Shown here: positions 33,588-41,971 of the stretch, in pieces
Position numbering within the stretch: the stretch's first letter is position 1
Layout: each line of letters opens with the position of its first letter
Assembly (NCBI RefSeq): GCF_018619435.1
Contig: NZ_JAHFZF010000024.1
Location: forward strand, 1 to 64,000
DNA length: 64,000 bases
Source: Rhodoferax sp. U11-2br
Lineage (GTDB): Bacteria; Pseudomonadota; Gammaproteobacteria; Burkholderiales; Burkholderiaceae_C
Reading direction: 5' to 3'
Translations under genes and position numbers: made by a program
Notes under the pieces: generated by a model
Database searches by the model: none
What the model saw: the letters and a program-made list of their open reading frames with translations, nothing else
What the model was told of the DNA's origin: nothing

Positions 33588-34067
33588 TTACCGAGCGTTT
33601 TTCGGTCGGACCGCCAAGGCCACAACCGCCACACCTGCAGCGACCACCAAGGCGTCTTCGATCAAACCGCTGCGAGTCTGCCCGATGCGTGCCATTTCGT
33701 GCTTACGGCTTGCCAGCGTCACATAAGCAAGTGGTACGGCGGTTGTAATCGCTACGAAAGCGCCTACCCGCTCGCGACCACGGGGAGCCAAGGCGGCGCC
33801 AGCGATGCCGGCGCTGACCACTCGCGCCAGCAGACCCAGAAATACCGTACGGTCGGGCGCGCTCTTCATTTTGTCTCCGAACAATTCGGCAACACCCATG
33901 GCCAAGGCGCCATTCCTGAACAGTGGTCGATCCAGCAGTAAAAGTTGCCCTGGTGTTCGGGTGCCCAACAGCCGCGCTGCCGAGAGCGTGGCCATTGGCG
34001 TCATGGACCGCGCGCTGGCAACAGCACCAATTAGGGCGGGAAGAATCAGATTGCTAAGTTTTTTCAT
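33588..34067 (-). CDS. DUF4126 family membrane protein
   Basis: A 159-residue protein with about four hydrophobic segments and the motif ALIGAVASARSMTPMATLSAAR that marks DUF4126. The last segment (EDALVVAAGVAVVALA) is a predicted transmembrane helix. The family function is unknown. It lies 108 bases upstream of the isomerase start, same direction. Confidence 0.8.
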   Translation of the reverse strand: MKKLSNLILPALIGAVASARSMTPMATLSAARLLGTRTPGQLLLLDRPLFRNGALAMGVAELFGDKMKSAPDRTVFLGLLARVVSAGIAGAALAPRGRERVGAFVAITTAVPLAYVTLASRKHEMARIGQTRSGLIEDALVVAAGVAVVALAVRPKNAR

Positions 34068-34380
34068 AGTGGGGCGTACCGAGTGAAACGAAAGGAGACC
34101 TGCATCAAGAGCACTGGCAAGATGATTGCTGCCAGCCCTATTCCTTCAGATGGGTTGAAGCCAACTCCTTGCAGTGGCTGGATGGTCAGAACATGAGCCA
34201 ATGAACTGAGAGTCTCAAATTGACGCAGCCGGGTCTGTGCGCTGGGCTACCTTAGGCTGTCCGACTGACCGGCATTGCGTGAAGAGTTGACCACTGCGCG
34301 AATGGGCTATCCCACCCGCAGAACATCCCGGAATGCCTGGGGGGCATCCTGAGGCGCAAATTACACCGGTAGCGCAGCAA
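34068..34380. other. Intergenic stretch, nothing recognised
   Basis: About 310 bases between the DUF4126 gene and the last gene of the osmoprotectant ABC operon. No gene, repeat or clear terminator could be supported. Confidence 0.4.
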
Positions 34381-35142
34381 TCATCTGGAAGCTGCCAGTT
34401 TCCAGCGTTGTGTGCGACGGGACAAAAACTCAAATGCGCAGTCAGTGGTAATTGCAAGAAGACCCGTGAGCAGGGCGCCTTGAAGAACGTAGGGCGTATT
34501 AAAACCACTCAGACCAATGATGATCGGCGAACCCAGGTTTTGGGCACCCACAGTAGCGGCTATGGCCGCTGTACCAATATTGATCGTGACCGAGGTGCGT
34601 ATCCCCGCCAGAATCACTGGCGCGGCCAGCGGCACTTCGACAGATCGAAAGACCTGCCACGGGCTCAAGCCGAGGCCCCGGGCTGCATCCACCACAGCTT
34701 CCGGTGTGGAGTCCAGGCCCGCGATCACCGCTTGCAACATCGGCAACAGACCGTATAAAGCCAGTGCAATGTAGGCAGGCCGTTCGCCAAATCCGATCAG
34801 AGGGACTGCCAATGCCAGCACGGCCACTGGCGGGAAGGTTTGGCCCATGGCCACCAGTGACTCCACCGTGCTTTGGTACTCGCGCCCACCCGCTCGAGTG
34901 ACCCATATGCCTGCAGCCAGCGCCAATACCAAGGCAGAACCGCTAGAAACCAGCACCAGCGCCACATGGGCGCCCAGCAGGTTGATGAAAGACTCTTGCC
35001 GGTACATGGGCCGTTCTTGCATGGCAAACAATTGGTGAAAAACCGGCTCCAACTCCGTCATGAACAGCGCAAGCAGGATGAGCAGCGTGACAAGAGTGAC
35101 CGTCGTTCTCAGGCTGTTGTCTTTTGCTGGCCGTTTGTTCAT
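34381..35142 (-). CDS. yehW: Osmoprotectant ABC transporter permease, YehW type
   Basis: A 253-residue inner-membrane permease with about six helices and the BPD-transport signature near DAARGLGLSPWQVFRSVEVPLA, the loop that docks the ATPase. The IRTSVTINIGTAAIAATVGA stretch is typical of glycine-betaine/choline/OpuC-type permeases. Its ATG overlaps the stop of the ATPase gene. It is the last gene of a four-gene operon with the same order as Escherichia coli yehZYXW, which imports glycine betaine with low affinity. Confidence 0.88.
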   Translation of the reverse strand: MNKRPAKDNSLRTTVTLVTLLILLALFMTELEPVFHQLFAMQERPMYRQESFINLLGAHVALVLVSSGSALVLALAAGIWVTRAGGREYQSTVESLVAMGQTFPPVAVLALAVPLIGFGERPAYIALALYGLLPMLQAVIAGLDSTPEAVVDAARGLGLSPWQVFRSVEVPLAAPVILAGIRTSVTINIGTAAIAATVGAQNLGSPIIIGLSGFNTPYVLQGALLTGLLAITTDCAFEFLSRRTQRWKLAASR

Positions 35143-36101
35143 GCGGACTGATCCTTGGGTGGATCGGCATCTTTTCGGGGGAGCAATAGATCGGAAAAGT
35201 GCATTTCTCCGGCGTGACTGCCGTTGGTGTTGATCACTGGCAGGATCGGCGTGCCTTGCACGATGAAGGCAGAAAGTGCCTCTCTCAGACTGGCATCAAC
35301 GGAGATCGCTTTGCCACCCGTTGGGCGTCCTGGACGCAGATGCTCGCGAACAGACCCGAGCCCCAATCGCTTGATGCCCAACTCTGCCCGACCCAAGAAG
35401 TCCACCACAAAATCACTGGCCGGGTGTGAGAACAATTCAAGCGGTGTGCCATCTTGAACAATTTGCCCGTCCTTCAATAGCACCACGCGGCTGGCAAGAA
35501 AGAGCGCTTCATCGATGTCATGGGTGACCATCACAATGGTTTTGCCTGCGAGCGCATGAATGCGCTTGAGTTCTCGCTGCATCACGATGCGGGTCACTGG
35601 GTCCAGTGCGCCAAAGGGCTCATCCATCAACAGAATCTCTGGGTCAGCAGCCAGGGCACGGGCGACACCTACACGCTGTTGTTGACCACCCGACAGTTCA
35701 TGCGGGTAGCGCTTGGCGAACTCGGTGGGTGGCAACTGCAGCAGCTCCAAAAGCTCATGAATCCGAGCTCTGATTTTGTCTTTGGGCCAGGCCAGCAAGC
35801 GCGGCACCGTACCGATATTTTTTTCGACAGACCAATGCGGGAACAACCCCACCGACTGAATGGCATAACCCATGCGCCTGCGCAAATCTTCGGGTGTGAA
35901 ATCACGGATCTCGCGGCCTGCGAAGCGGATGCGGCCCAGGTCATGTTCAACCAATCGGTTGATCATGCGCAAGGTGGTGGACTTGCCCGAGCCCGACGGC
36001 CCAATCAGGACCACAAACTCGCCTTGTCCCACCGATAAATTCAAATTGGCAACGGCAGGGCGTTCACCATAAGCCTTGCTCACATTGTCAAATTCAATCA
36101 T
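35139..36101 (-). CDS. yehX: Osmoprotectant ABC transporter ATP-binding protein, YehX type
   Basis: A 320-residue ABC ATPase with Walker A (GPSGSGKST), signature LSGGQQQRVGVARAL, Walker B (ILLMDEPFGALDP) and the switch His in VTHDIDEA. The C-terminal extension from about residue 240 contains a CBS-like half (AFIVQGTPILPVINTNGSHAGE in outline), as in proline/glycine-betaine ATPases where it senses ionic strength. It powers the permeases encoded on both sides. Confidence 0.9.
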   Translation of the reverse strand: MIEFDNVSKAYGERPAVANLNLSVGQGEFVVLIGPSGSGKSTTLRMINRLVEHDLGRIRFAGREIRDFTPEDLRRRMGYAIQSVGLFPHWSVEKNIGTVPRLLAWPKDKIRARIHELLELLQLPPTEFAKRYPHELSGGQQQRVGVARALAADPEILLMDEPFGALDPVTRIVMQRELKRIHALAGKTIVMVTHDIDEALFLASRVVLLKDGQIVQDGTPLELFSHPASDFVVDFLGRAELGIKRLGLGSVREHLRPGRPTGGKAISVDASLREALSAFIVQGTPILPVINTNGSHAGEMHFSDLLLPRKDADPPKDQSA

Positions 36102-36104
36102 GGC

Positions 36105-37292
36105 CTAAGCTCGCATCCAATGGCGGGAGAGGGCCGTCAGCATGGTGAAAACACCGTTGGCCAGCCAGGTCAACACCAAGATGGGGATCACGGCCAGTAC
36201 CACCAGATCCAGTGCGCTGCTAAACAAGCCCTCAAACATCAAAGAACCGAGTCCGCCCGCACCAATCAAGGCGGCAACTGCGGTCAAGCCAATGGTCTGG
36301 ATCAGCATCACTTTCAGGCCCGACAGAATCACCGGAAACGCCAGCGGTAACTCCACCTGCCAGAACAATTGGCTGTTCGACAAGCCCATGGCTTTGCCGG
36401 ATTCGGTCAAGGCCTGTGGCAGTTGGCTGAGTCCTTCGCTGGTGCTACGTGTCAAAGGCAGCAGCGAGTACAAGGTCAATGCCATCACAGCGGGTGCCAG
36501 TCCTATTCCCTGTAAACCCCAGGCAGGCAGCAAGGGGAACAACTTTCCCAACCACGCCAGCACAGCGATCAACAGGCCGAACAGGGCAATGGAAGGAATG
36601 GTCTGGACAAGGTTCAACAGGGGAAAGACGCGGCTGGCCCAAGCGGGATGCCGGTGAATGGCCACCCCCAGGGGCAAACCTATCACCAAGGTGAAAAAGG
36701 TGACGAGGGCGATGATATGAATGTGTTGCCCAAGTGCTCGCCAAAAATCGTCTTGGCGGTTGGCGAATTCTTTGAGTAGAGACAGGCTGTCAAGTGTGCC
36801 GTGGGCCAGCAGCCCCAACAACACCGCAAGCACCGTCAACCAGTAGAGGTAGCGCGCCCATGTTGTGGCCTGAACACGCCGCAAGGCGTCGTTTGCGGCT
36901 AGCCACGCGATCAGTACCGTCAGCCAGTAGCCACTCGACAAAGCAATGCGGCCCAAACCGTCGGTCTGTGTGTTCGCTACGGCCGCAAATTGCCCTGACA
37001 TGGCCGTCACATACCACCAACCAGAAGCAAGAGCCACCAATACAAGGGCAGAAAAAAATCTCTGCCAAGACCTGTGGCAGAGTCCAACAATGGCGACGAC
37101 GAAGACCAAGCATAGCGCCAGCAGGCTCTCTTTCCAGAGAGAGCCCGTTGATTCAGAAACTGTCCAAAGACTCAGCCCGTGGCCGCTAAGCAAACGGTTT
37201 GGGGCTGCACTGACCAGCGGCAGGCCAGTCGGAACCAGCAAGGCAAGCAGCACCAAAATCACCAGGGAAGACGGTTTGGAGAAACGCGACAT
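36105..37292 (-). CDS. yehY: Osmoprotectant ABC transporter permease, YehY type
   Basis: A 395-residue permease with about 10 helices: an N-terminal group of four or five helices not found in YehW, followed by the BPD-transport domain (LNLVQTIPSIALFGLLIAVL, then LTESGKAMGLSNSQLFWQVE as the ATPase-docking loop). Length and layout match YehY. It lies three bases before the ATPase gene and 21 bases after the binding-protein gene, so it is in the same operon. Confidence 0.9.
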   Translation of the reverse strand: MSRFSKPSSLVILVLLALLVPTGLPLVSAAPNRLLSGHGLSLWTVSESTGSLWKESLLALCLVFVVAIVGLCHRSWQRFFSALVLVALASGWWYVTAMSGQFAAVANTQTDGLGRIALSSGYWLTVLIAWLAANDALRRVQATTWARYLYWLTVLAVLLGLLAHGTLDSLSLLKEFANRQDDFWRALGQHIHIIALVTFFTLVIGLPLGVAIHRHPAWASRVFPLLNLVQTIPSIALFGLLIAVLAWLGKLFPLLPAWGLQGIGLAPAVMALTLYSLLPLTRSTSEGLSQLPQALTESGKAMGLSNSQLFWQVELPLAFPVILSGLKVMLIQTIGLTAVAALIGAGGLGSLMFEGLFSSALDLVVLAVIPILVLTWLANGVFTMLTALSRHWMRA

Positions 37293-37313
37293 GGGTGCAA
37301 ACGTTGGCCATGC

Positions 37314-38246
37314 TCAGCTCTTGAGAAGGCCTTTGGCTTTCAAGTAATCGGCAGCAACTTTCTTGGCATCCTGGCCTTCAAGCGCAATCTTCGCATTGAG
37401 GGACTGAAGTGTTGGGCCGTCCAAGGTTTTGAAGACAGGCGCCAATATGTCTTTTATTTTTGGGTTCTTTGCAAGGACGGACGCGCGAATGATGGGAGCC
37501 GGTGCGTAAACAGGTTGGATGCCCTTGGGGTCGTCAAGAATCACCAAGCCCAGTGCGGCAACGGGCCCATCGGTTCCATAGGCCATTGCCGCGTTCACGC
37601 CAGAGGTGTTTTCTGCGGCCGCCTTGATCGTCACAGACGTGTCACCGCCCGCCAGGGTCAGCAACTGATCCTGACTGAGCTTGAAACCGTAGGCAGTCTG
37701 GAAAGCGGGGAGGGCGTCTGAGCGTTCAATGAATTCAGCCGATGCTGCAAGCTTGAACTTGCCGCCACTGGACAGCCAGCGGCCCAAGTCTGCCAGCGTC
37801 TTGAGCTTGTTGGTGTTGGCCACGTCTTTGCGAATCGCAATGGCCCAGGTGTTGTTAGCTGGTGCCGCAGCCAGCCAGGTAATCTTGTTGACCTCAGAGT
37901 CGAGTTTGTTGACCAGATCAAAACCAGCTTGGGCATTTCTCCAGGCAGGATTTTTCTCGTCCGAAAAAAAGAAGGCTCCATTGCCGGTGTATTCGGGATA
38001 GATGTCGATCTCCCCGGCGACGAGAGCACTGCGCACTATTTTTGTATTGCCCAGACGTACCTTGTTTTCGGTTTTGATGCCATGCGCTTCCAGCACCTGA
38101 ACAATGATGTTGCCGAGTAAGGCACCCTCTGTGTCGATTTTGGAGCCGACGCGCACTGGTGTTTCTTGTGCCCAGGCAGACGTTATGAGCAGCGCTGACG
38201 TCAACGAAATCAAGGTCAACGCCCGACGTGAAATTGAAGCTGTCAT
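37314..38246 (-). CDS. osmF: Osmoprotectant-binding protein, OsmF/YehZ type
   Basis: A 310-residue periplasmic receptor with a signal peptide ending ITSAWAQ. The OpuAC-type fold is shown by VGSKIDTEGALLGNIIVQVL, VRLGNTKIVRSALVAGEIDI and YPEYTGNGAFFF, the last being a hallmark of betaine/choline receptors. It is the first gene of the leftward operon with two permeases and an ATPase. Glycine betaine or a relative is the likely ligand by family. Upstream lies a desaturase remnant rather than a clean promoter region. Confidence 0.88.
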   Translation of the reverse strand: MTASISRRALTLISLTSALLITSAWAQETPVRVGSKIDTEGALLGNIIVQVLEAHGIKTENKVRLGNTKIVRSALVAGEIDIYPEYTGNGAFFFSDEKNPAWRNAQAGFDLVNKLDSEVNKITWLAAAPANNTWAIAIRKDVANTNKLKTLADLGRWLSSGGKFKLAASAEFIERSDALPAFQTAYGFKLSQDQLLTLAGGDTSVTIKAAAENTSGVNAAMAYGTDGPVAALGLVILDDPKGIQPVYAPAPIIRASVLAKNPKIKDILAPVFKTLDGPTLQSLNAKIALEGQDAKKVAADYLKAKGLLKS

Positions 38247-38254
38247 GTTGTGTC

Positions 38255-38484
38255 CTTGTTGAAGTGAAATACATCGGAATCGAACCAGGTCGCCGCAAAC
38301 GGTAGCGAATCCACCAAGCGTAGCCGGGTATCCAAAAACCCCCGTTTTGATCTAAATAACCAGTACGGCCGGCGTGGCAATGGGTAGAGATCTGGTACCA
38401 AGGCAACTCCGGACGCGCGTGGTGTACCGCATGGTAGTTGTTATTGTGATGGCGCAGGCACCACGGCCAAGATGCTTCATTCAC
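38255..38484 (-). pseudogene. C-terminal remnant of a fatty acid desaturase
   Basis: The minus strand reads LRHHNNNYHAVHHARPELPW and YQIS over about 45 codons. HAVHH is the third histidine box (HxxHH) of membrane fatty-acid desaturases and the following Pro-Trp-Tyr is also conserved. The first two histidine boxes and all membrane helices before them are absent, and an in-frame stop precedes the ATG at 38484. The remnant occupies most of the gap upstream of the osmF-like gene. Confidence 0.65.
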
Positions 38485-38570
38485 AACATCTGATGTGAGT
38501 GTTAATCGGTCGACCGATGCGCATACAAAGACCTCAGCGTGCTGAGAGCCTCCTCAATTCCCGGGGTGAT

Positions 38571-39587
38571 TCAGACGGTCTCCGCTGTTTGTTCTCGTTG
38601 TGCATTTGTGGGCATGACCACCGATGACTCCCTATCCGCTGTCCATGCGCTGCACATCTCTGGGGGCAAAGAGCTTTTGCGGTTCATCAAATCATGTTGG
38701 GCAAACAACTCGGCAATCCAGTCCACAAATACGCGCACCTTGTTGCTGAGGTGCCGGTTGGGCGGGTAGACGATGTAGACGGGCTTGACCTCGGTGCACC
38801 AACTTGTAAACAACGGCTCCAGAGCGCCGCTGCTGATGTCATTCTGGACCAGAAATGTTGGGGCAAACAAGACACCCAGCCCCGACAGCCCTGCCACCAC
38901 TGCCGCGCGGGAATCATTGACTGCGAGTTGGTGATGCCCACCAACTTCGACCACTTCGCCATCTTTTTGCATCTTGATTGAAAACAGTTTGCCGTTGCGC
39001 GGCGACATAAAGCCAATCGTGTGATGTGCGTTTTCAAGTTCACGCGGATGCTGCGGCACACCGTGACGCTTGAGGTAGGCCGGTGAAGCGCAGGTCACGA
39101 TGTAAAACTCAGCAACTCGTCGTGCCACCAACGACTGGTCTGTGATGTCACCTCCGCGAACAACGCAATCCACGTTTTCAACCAACAAATCGACCGGTCG
39201 GTCGCTGACACCCAGTTGCAGTTGAATGTCCGGGTAGCGTGCATAAAAGTCCGGCAGCGCTGGAATGATGACGGCCAACCCCAGAGATGAAGGAACATCC
39301 ACCTTCAATTTGCCGCGTGGGCTGGCCTTGGCGCGTGACATGCTGGCCTCAAGCTCATGCACCTCGTCCAGCAGGCGGCAGGCTTGCTCGTAGTAGGACG
39401 CGCCATCAACGGTCACGGTGACTTTGCGGGTTGTCCGATTGAGCAACTTGGTGTCCAGCTCTTTTTCCAGATCCTGGATCAGACGGGTGACCGTGGCTTT
39501 GGGCAGGTGCATCGAATCGGCGGCTTTGGTAAAGGTGCCTGCCTCCACGACACGTACAAAAGCCTGCATGGCAGAGAACTTATCCAT
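38571..39587 (-). CDS. LysR-family regulator of the efflux operon
   Basis: A 338-residue LysR protein. The winged helix is at residues 1-60 (AADSMHLPKATVTRLIQDLE) and the sensor domain starts near 85 (GKLKVDVPSSLGLAVIIPAL). The ATG at 39587 has AGGA six bases before it; an ATG at 39614 would add nine residues. The C-terminal tail after about residue 300 (SLPPEMCSAWTADRESS) is longer than usual. It diverges from an RND efflux operon and, by analogy with MexT-type regulators, probably activates it. Confidence 0.88.
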   Translation of the reverse strand: MDKFSAMQAFVRVVEAGTFTKAADSMHLPKATVTRLIQDLEKELDTKLLNRTTRKVTVTVDGASYYEQACRLLDEVHELEASMSRAKASPRGKLKVDVPSSLGLAVIIPALPDFYARYPDIQLQLGVSDRPVDLLVENVDCVVRGGDITDQSLVARRVAEFYIVTCASPAYLKRHGVPQHPRELENAHHTIGFMSPRNGKLFSIKMQKDGEVVEVGGHHQLAVNDSRAAVVAGLSGLGVLFAPTFLVQNDISSGALEPLFTSWCTEVKPVYIVYPPNRHLSNKVRVFVDWIAELFAQHDLMNRKSSLPPEMCSAWTADRESSVVMPTNAQREQTAETV

Positions 39588-39656
39588 GGAAATCCTGTTG
39601 GGTTGAGGACTCACCTCAAACGGTTGAACGGTCAGGCCGCTACCAAGGTGAGTTAA

Positions 39657-39676
39657 TTGTTTCTTTGGTGAAACAA
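39657..39676. promoter_or_regulatory. Candidate LysR operator of the efflux operon
   Basis: TTGTTTC-N6-GAAACAA is a perfect 7-base inverted repeat in the gap between the LysR gene and the efflux operon. It has the T-N11-A spacing of a LysR box. Confidence 0.65.
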
Positions 39677-39768
39677 AGTATAAGTAAATGGGCTATTTAT
39701 TGTTTAGTCTGGTGACTTTACATTCTGCCGCATCGCAACAAATGGGTGCCGCCTGACGGCTTAACCGG

Positions 39769-40677
39769 ATGCAAAGCCTTCACACCACCTCTCCAGAGGC
39801 GTCTGCCGACCAGCTGCAAGAGGTGGACACACAGATCAACATTGTGCTGAATCGGCCCTTAGCTGTGCGCATCTACCGCCTGCGCAAGGTGATGGCCGCC
39901 ACTGTGCCAACGCCCTTGGTGATCCACTTTCATGGCGGTGCTTTTGTGGCCGGTTCGCTCGATACCGGCTCCTGCATCGCACGCTTGCTGGCTCAGGCCG
40001 GGGCGCTTGTTGTGTCGATCGACTATCCGTTGGCACCAGCCCAGCCCTTTCCTCATGCGGTCGAGACCGGTTATGCGGCGCTGTTGTGGGCCTGGAAAAC
40101 CCGCAACAAGCTGGTGGGCAAGGATGCGTTGGTTTTTGTCGCGGGTGAAGAAGCTGGGGGCAACTTGGCTGCCGCAGTCGCTCTGATGGCGCGCGACCAG
40201 CTGCATCCCGCCCTGACCGGTCAGATTTTGCTGTCTCCCATGCTGGACCCATGTATGGCCACCGCATCTTTGCGACGGGCAGATGCCGGCCCGGTCGGCT
40301 GCCCTTGGGCCGATGGCTGGCATCAGTACCTATCTCGCTTGGACCAGGCCTGCCATCCCTATGCAGCACCGGGTACCGCATTGCGGCTGTCTGCGTTGCC
40401 GCCTACTTTGTTGCTGACCGCGCAAGATGACCCCCTGCGTGACGAATCGCTGGCCTATGCCAAACGCCTGCGTGGCGCCGGTCGCCTGGTGCATGCCGCT
40501 GTGTTGCCTGGCCCAACCGGTTGGCCGAGCAGCTGTTTGCAGCCCACCAGACATGAAGCGAGTTGGGCGTCTGCCGTGCAGCAACAGTTTGGCGATTTCT
40601 TCCAGAGTTTTTCAGGTCGTGTGGCGGAGGAATCCTCATACAAGCCCGTTTGTTCGCTCCCTGTTTCAGTTTCTTAA
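39769..40677 (+). CDS. Alpha/beta hydrolase of the HSL family with lost catalytic residues
   Basis: A 302-residue protein of the hormone-sensitive-lipase-like alpha/beta hydrolase family. The oxyanion motif HGG is present (residues 55-57), as is DYPLAPAQPFPHA (85-97). However, the nucleophile motif GDSAGG reads GEEAGG, with Glu128 where Ser should be, and the catalytic-His motif (normally HGF) reads PTGW near 249-252. The Asp region (TAQDDPLRDE) is kept. It is probably catalytically dead or has a changed role. It is the first gene of the RND efflux operon, 24 bases before the adaptor gene. Confidence 0.8.
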   Translation: MQSLHTTSPEASADQLQEVDTQINIVLNRPLAVRIYRLRKVMAATVPTPLVIHFHGGAFVAGSLDTGSCIARLLAQAGALVVSIDYPLAPAQPFPHAVETGYAALLWAWKTRNKLVGKDALVFVAGEEAGGNLAAAVALMARDQLHPALTGQILLSPMLDPCMATASLRRADAGPVGCPWADGWHQYLSRLDQACHPYAAPGTALRLSALPPTLLLTAQDDPLRDESLAYAKRLRGAGRLVHAAVLPGPTGWPSSCLQPTRHEASWASAVQQQFGDFFQSFSGRVAEESSYKPVCSLPVSVS

Positions 40678-40701
40678 TTTCACTTTTCGAGGATATTTAC
40701 C

Positions 40702-41922
40702 ATGCCAAACCTTCCACTCACTACTTCCCGACACCGTGTGCTGGCCGTTGCTTTGGCCGTTCTGGCCGTGGTGGGCGTTGCTGCCACCGTGCTGGGTGTC
40801 TCCAGCTCCCAAGCCCAATCCGGTGCACCGGCCCAGGCGCCAGCAACACCGGTTTCTGTGGCCACTGTCGTGCAAAGCGAGGTTGGAGCCTGGGACGAGT
40901 TTTCCGGCCGACTCGAAGCTGTGGAGCGGGTTGACATCCGCTCGCAAGTGGCTGGAACACTCCAGGCCGTGCACTTTCGTGAAGGTGCATTGGTCAAAAA
41001 AGGAGACTTGCTGCTGAGCATTGACCCGGCACCCTACGCCGCAGAAGCGCAGCGCGCCGAGGCACAGGTGATGGCCGCCCAGGCCCGGGTTGCACAAGCC
41101 AGGGGTGAGCAGGAACGTTCACAACGTCTCTGGAGTGAACAGGCGATCTCCAAACGTGAACTTGATGAACGTGTCAACGGCCAGCGTGAAGCCGATGCCA
41201 ATTTGCGTGCGGCCCAGGCGGCCCTGCAAGCCGCCCAACTCAGCTTGGGTTACACGCAGCTTCGGGCCCCTGTGGCGGGGCGCGTCGGCAAGCTGGAGGT
41301 GACGGTGGGTAACCTGGTTGCAGCCGGCCCGGGCGCGCAGGTGTTGACCACTCTGGTATCGGTCAGCCCGATTTATGCGAGTTTTGACGCCGACGAGCAG
41401 GTGGTCGCCAAAGCATTAAAAGACGTTGGTGTGAAGGGTGTGCGCAAGCTCGACCGGATCCCCGTGCAAATGGGCACGGCGGCCAGCACCGACACACCGT
41501 TTGAAGGTCGTCTGCAACTGGTGGACAACCAGGTTGATCCCAAAAGCGGCACGATCCGCGCCCGTGCCGTGTTCGACAACCCGGACGGCCAGTTGATGCC
41601 CGGTCAGTTTGCACGCATTCGCATGGGCCAGTCCACACGGGGGGTGGCGTTGTTGATCAATGAACGTGCAGTGGGCACCGATCAGAACAAGAAATTCGTG
41701 CTGGTGGTCGGTGCCGACAAAAAGGCGATGTACCGCGAAGTCACGTTGGGCGCGTCTGTCAACGGCCTGCGTATCGTCAAACAGGGGCTGGAGGCCAACG
41801 AGCGCATTGTTGTCAACGGCCTGCAGCGTATTCACCCGGGCTCGCTGGTTGCGCCACAGCTCGTGGAGATGAGTGCCAAAGCTGAGCTGAGCAAGCCAGT
41901 GTTGGTGGCAGTGAAGTCATGA
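40702..41922 (+). CDS. RND efflux periplasmic adaptor (MexE/AcrA type)
   Basis: A 406-residue membrane-fusion protein linking the inner-membrane pump with the outer-membrane channel. The N-terminus is a single hydrophobic anchor (VLAVALAVLAVVGVAATVLG) without a lipobox cysteine. It is followed by the lipoyl half-motifs (VDIRSQVAGTLQAVHFREGA and LRAPVAGRVGKLEVTVGN) flanking a coiled-coil hairpin at about 105-160, and beta-barrel and membrane-proximal domains. GAGG precedes the ATG. It is operonic with the RND pump and channel genes. Confidence 0.92.
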   Translation: MPNLPLTTSRHRVLAVALAVLAVVGVAATVLGVSSSQAQSGAPAQAPATPVSVATVVQSEVGAWDEFSGRLEAVERVDIRSQVAGTLQAVHFREGALVKKGDLLLSIDPAPYAAEAQRAEAQVMAAQARVAQARGEQERSQRLWSEQAISKRELDERVNGQREADANLRAAQAALQAAQLSLGYTQLRAPVAGRVGKLEVTVGNLVAAGPGAQVLTTLVSVSPIYASFDADEQVVAKALKDVGVKGVRKLDRIPVQMGTAASTDTPFEGRLQLVDNQVDPKSGTIRARAVFDNPDGQLMPGQFARIRMGQSTRGVALLINERAVGTDQNKKFVLVVGADKKAMYREVTLGASVNGLRIVKQGLEANERIVVNGLQRIHPGSLVAPQLVEMSAKAELSKPVLVAVKS

Positions 41923-41971
41923 ACGGACATCTGAACCTGAGCTCGCCATTTGCCCGAACAAGAAACACCCC

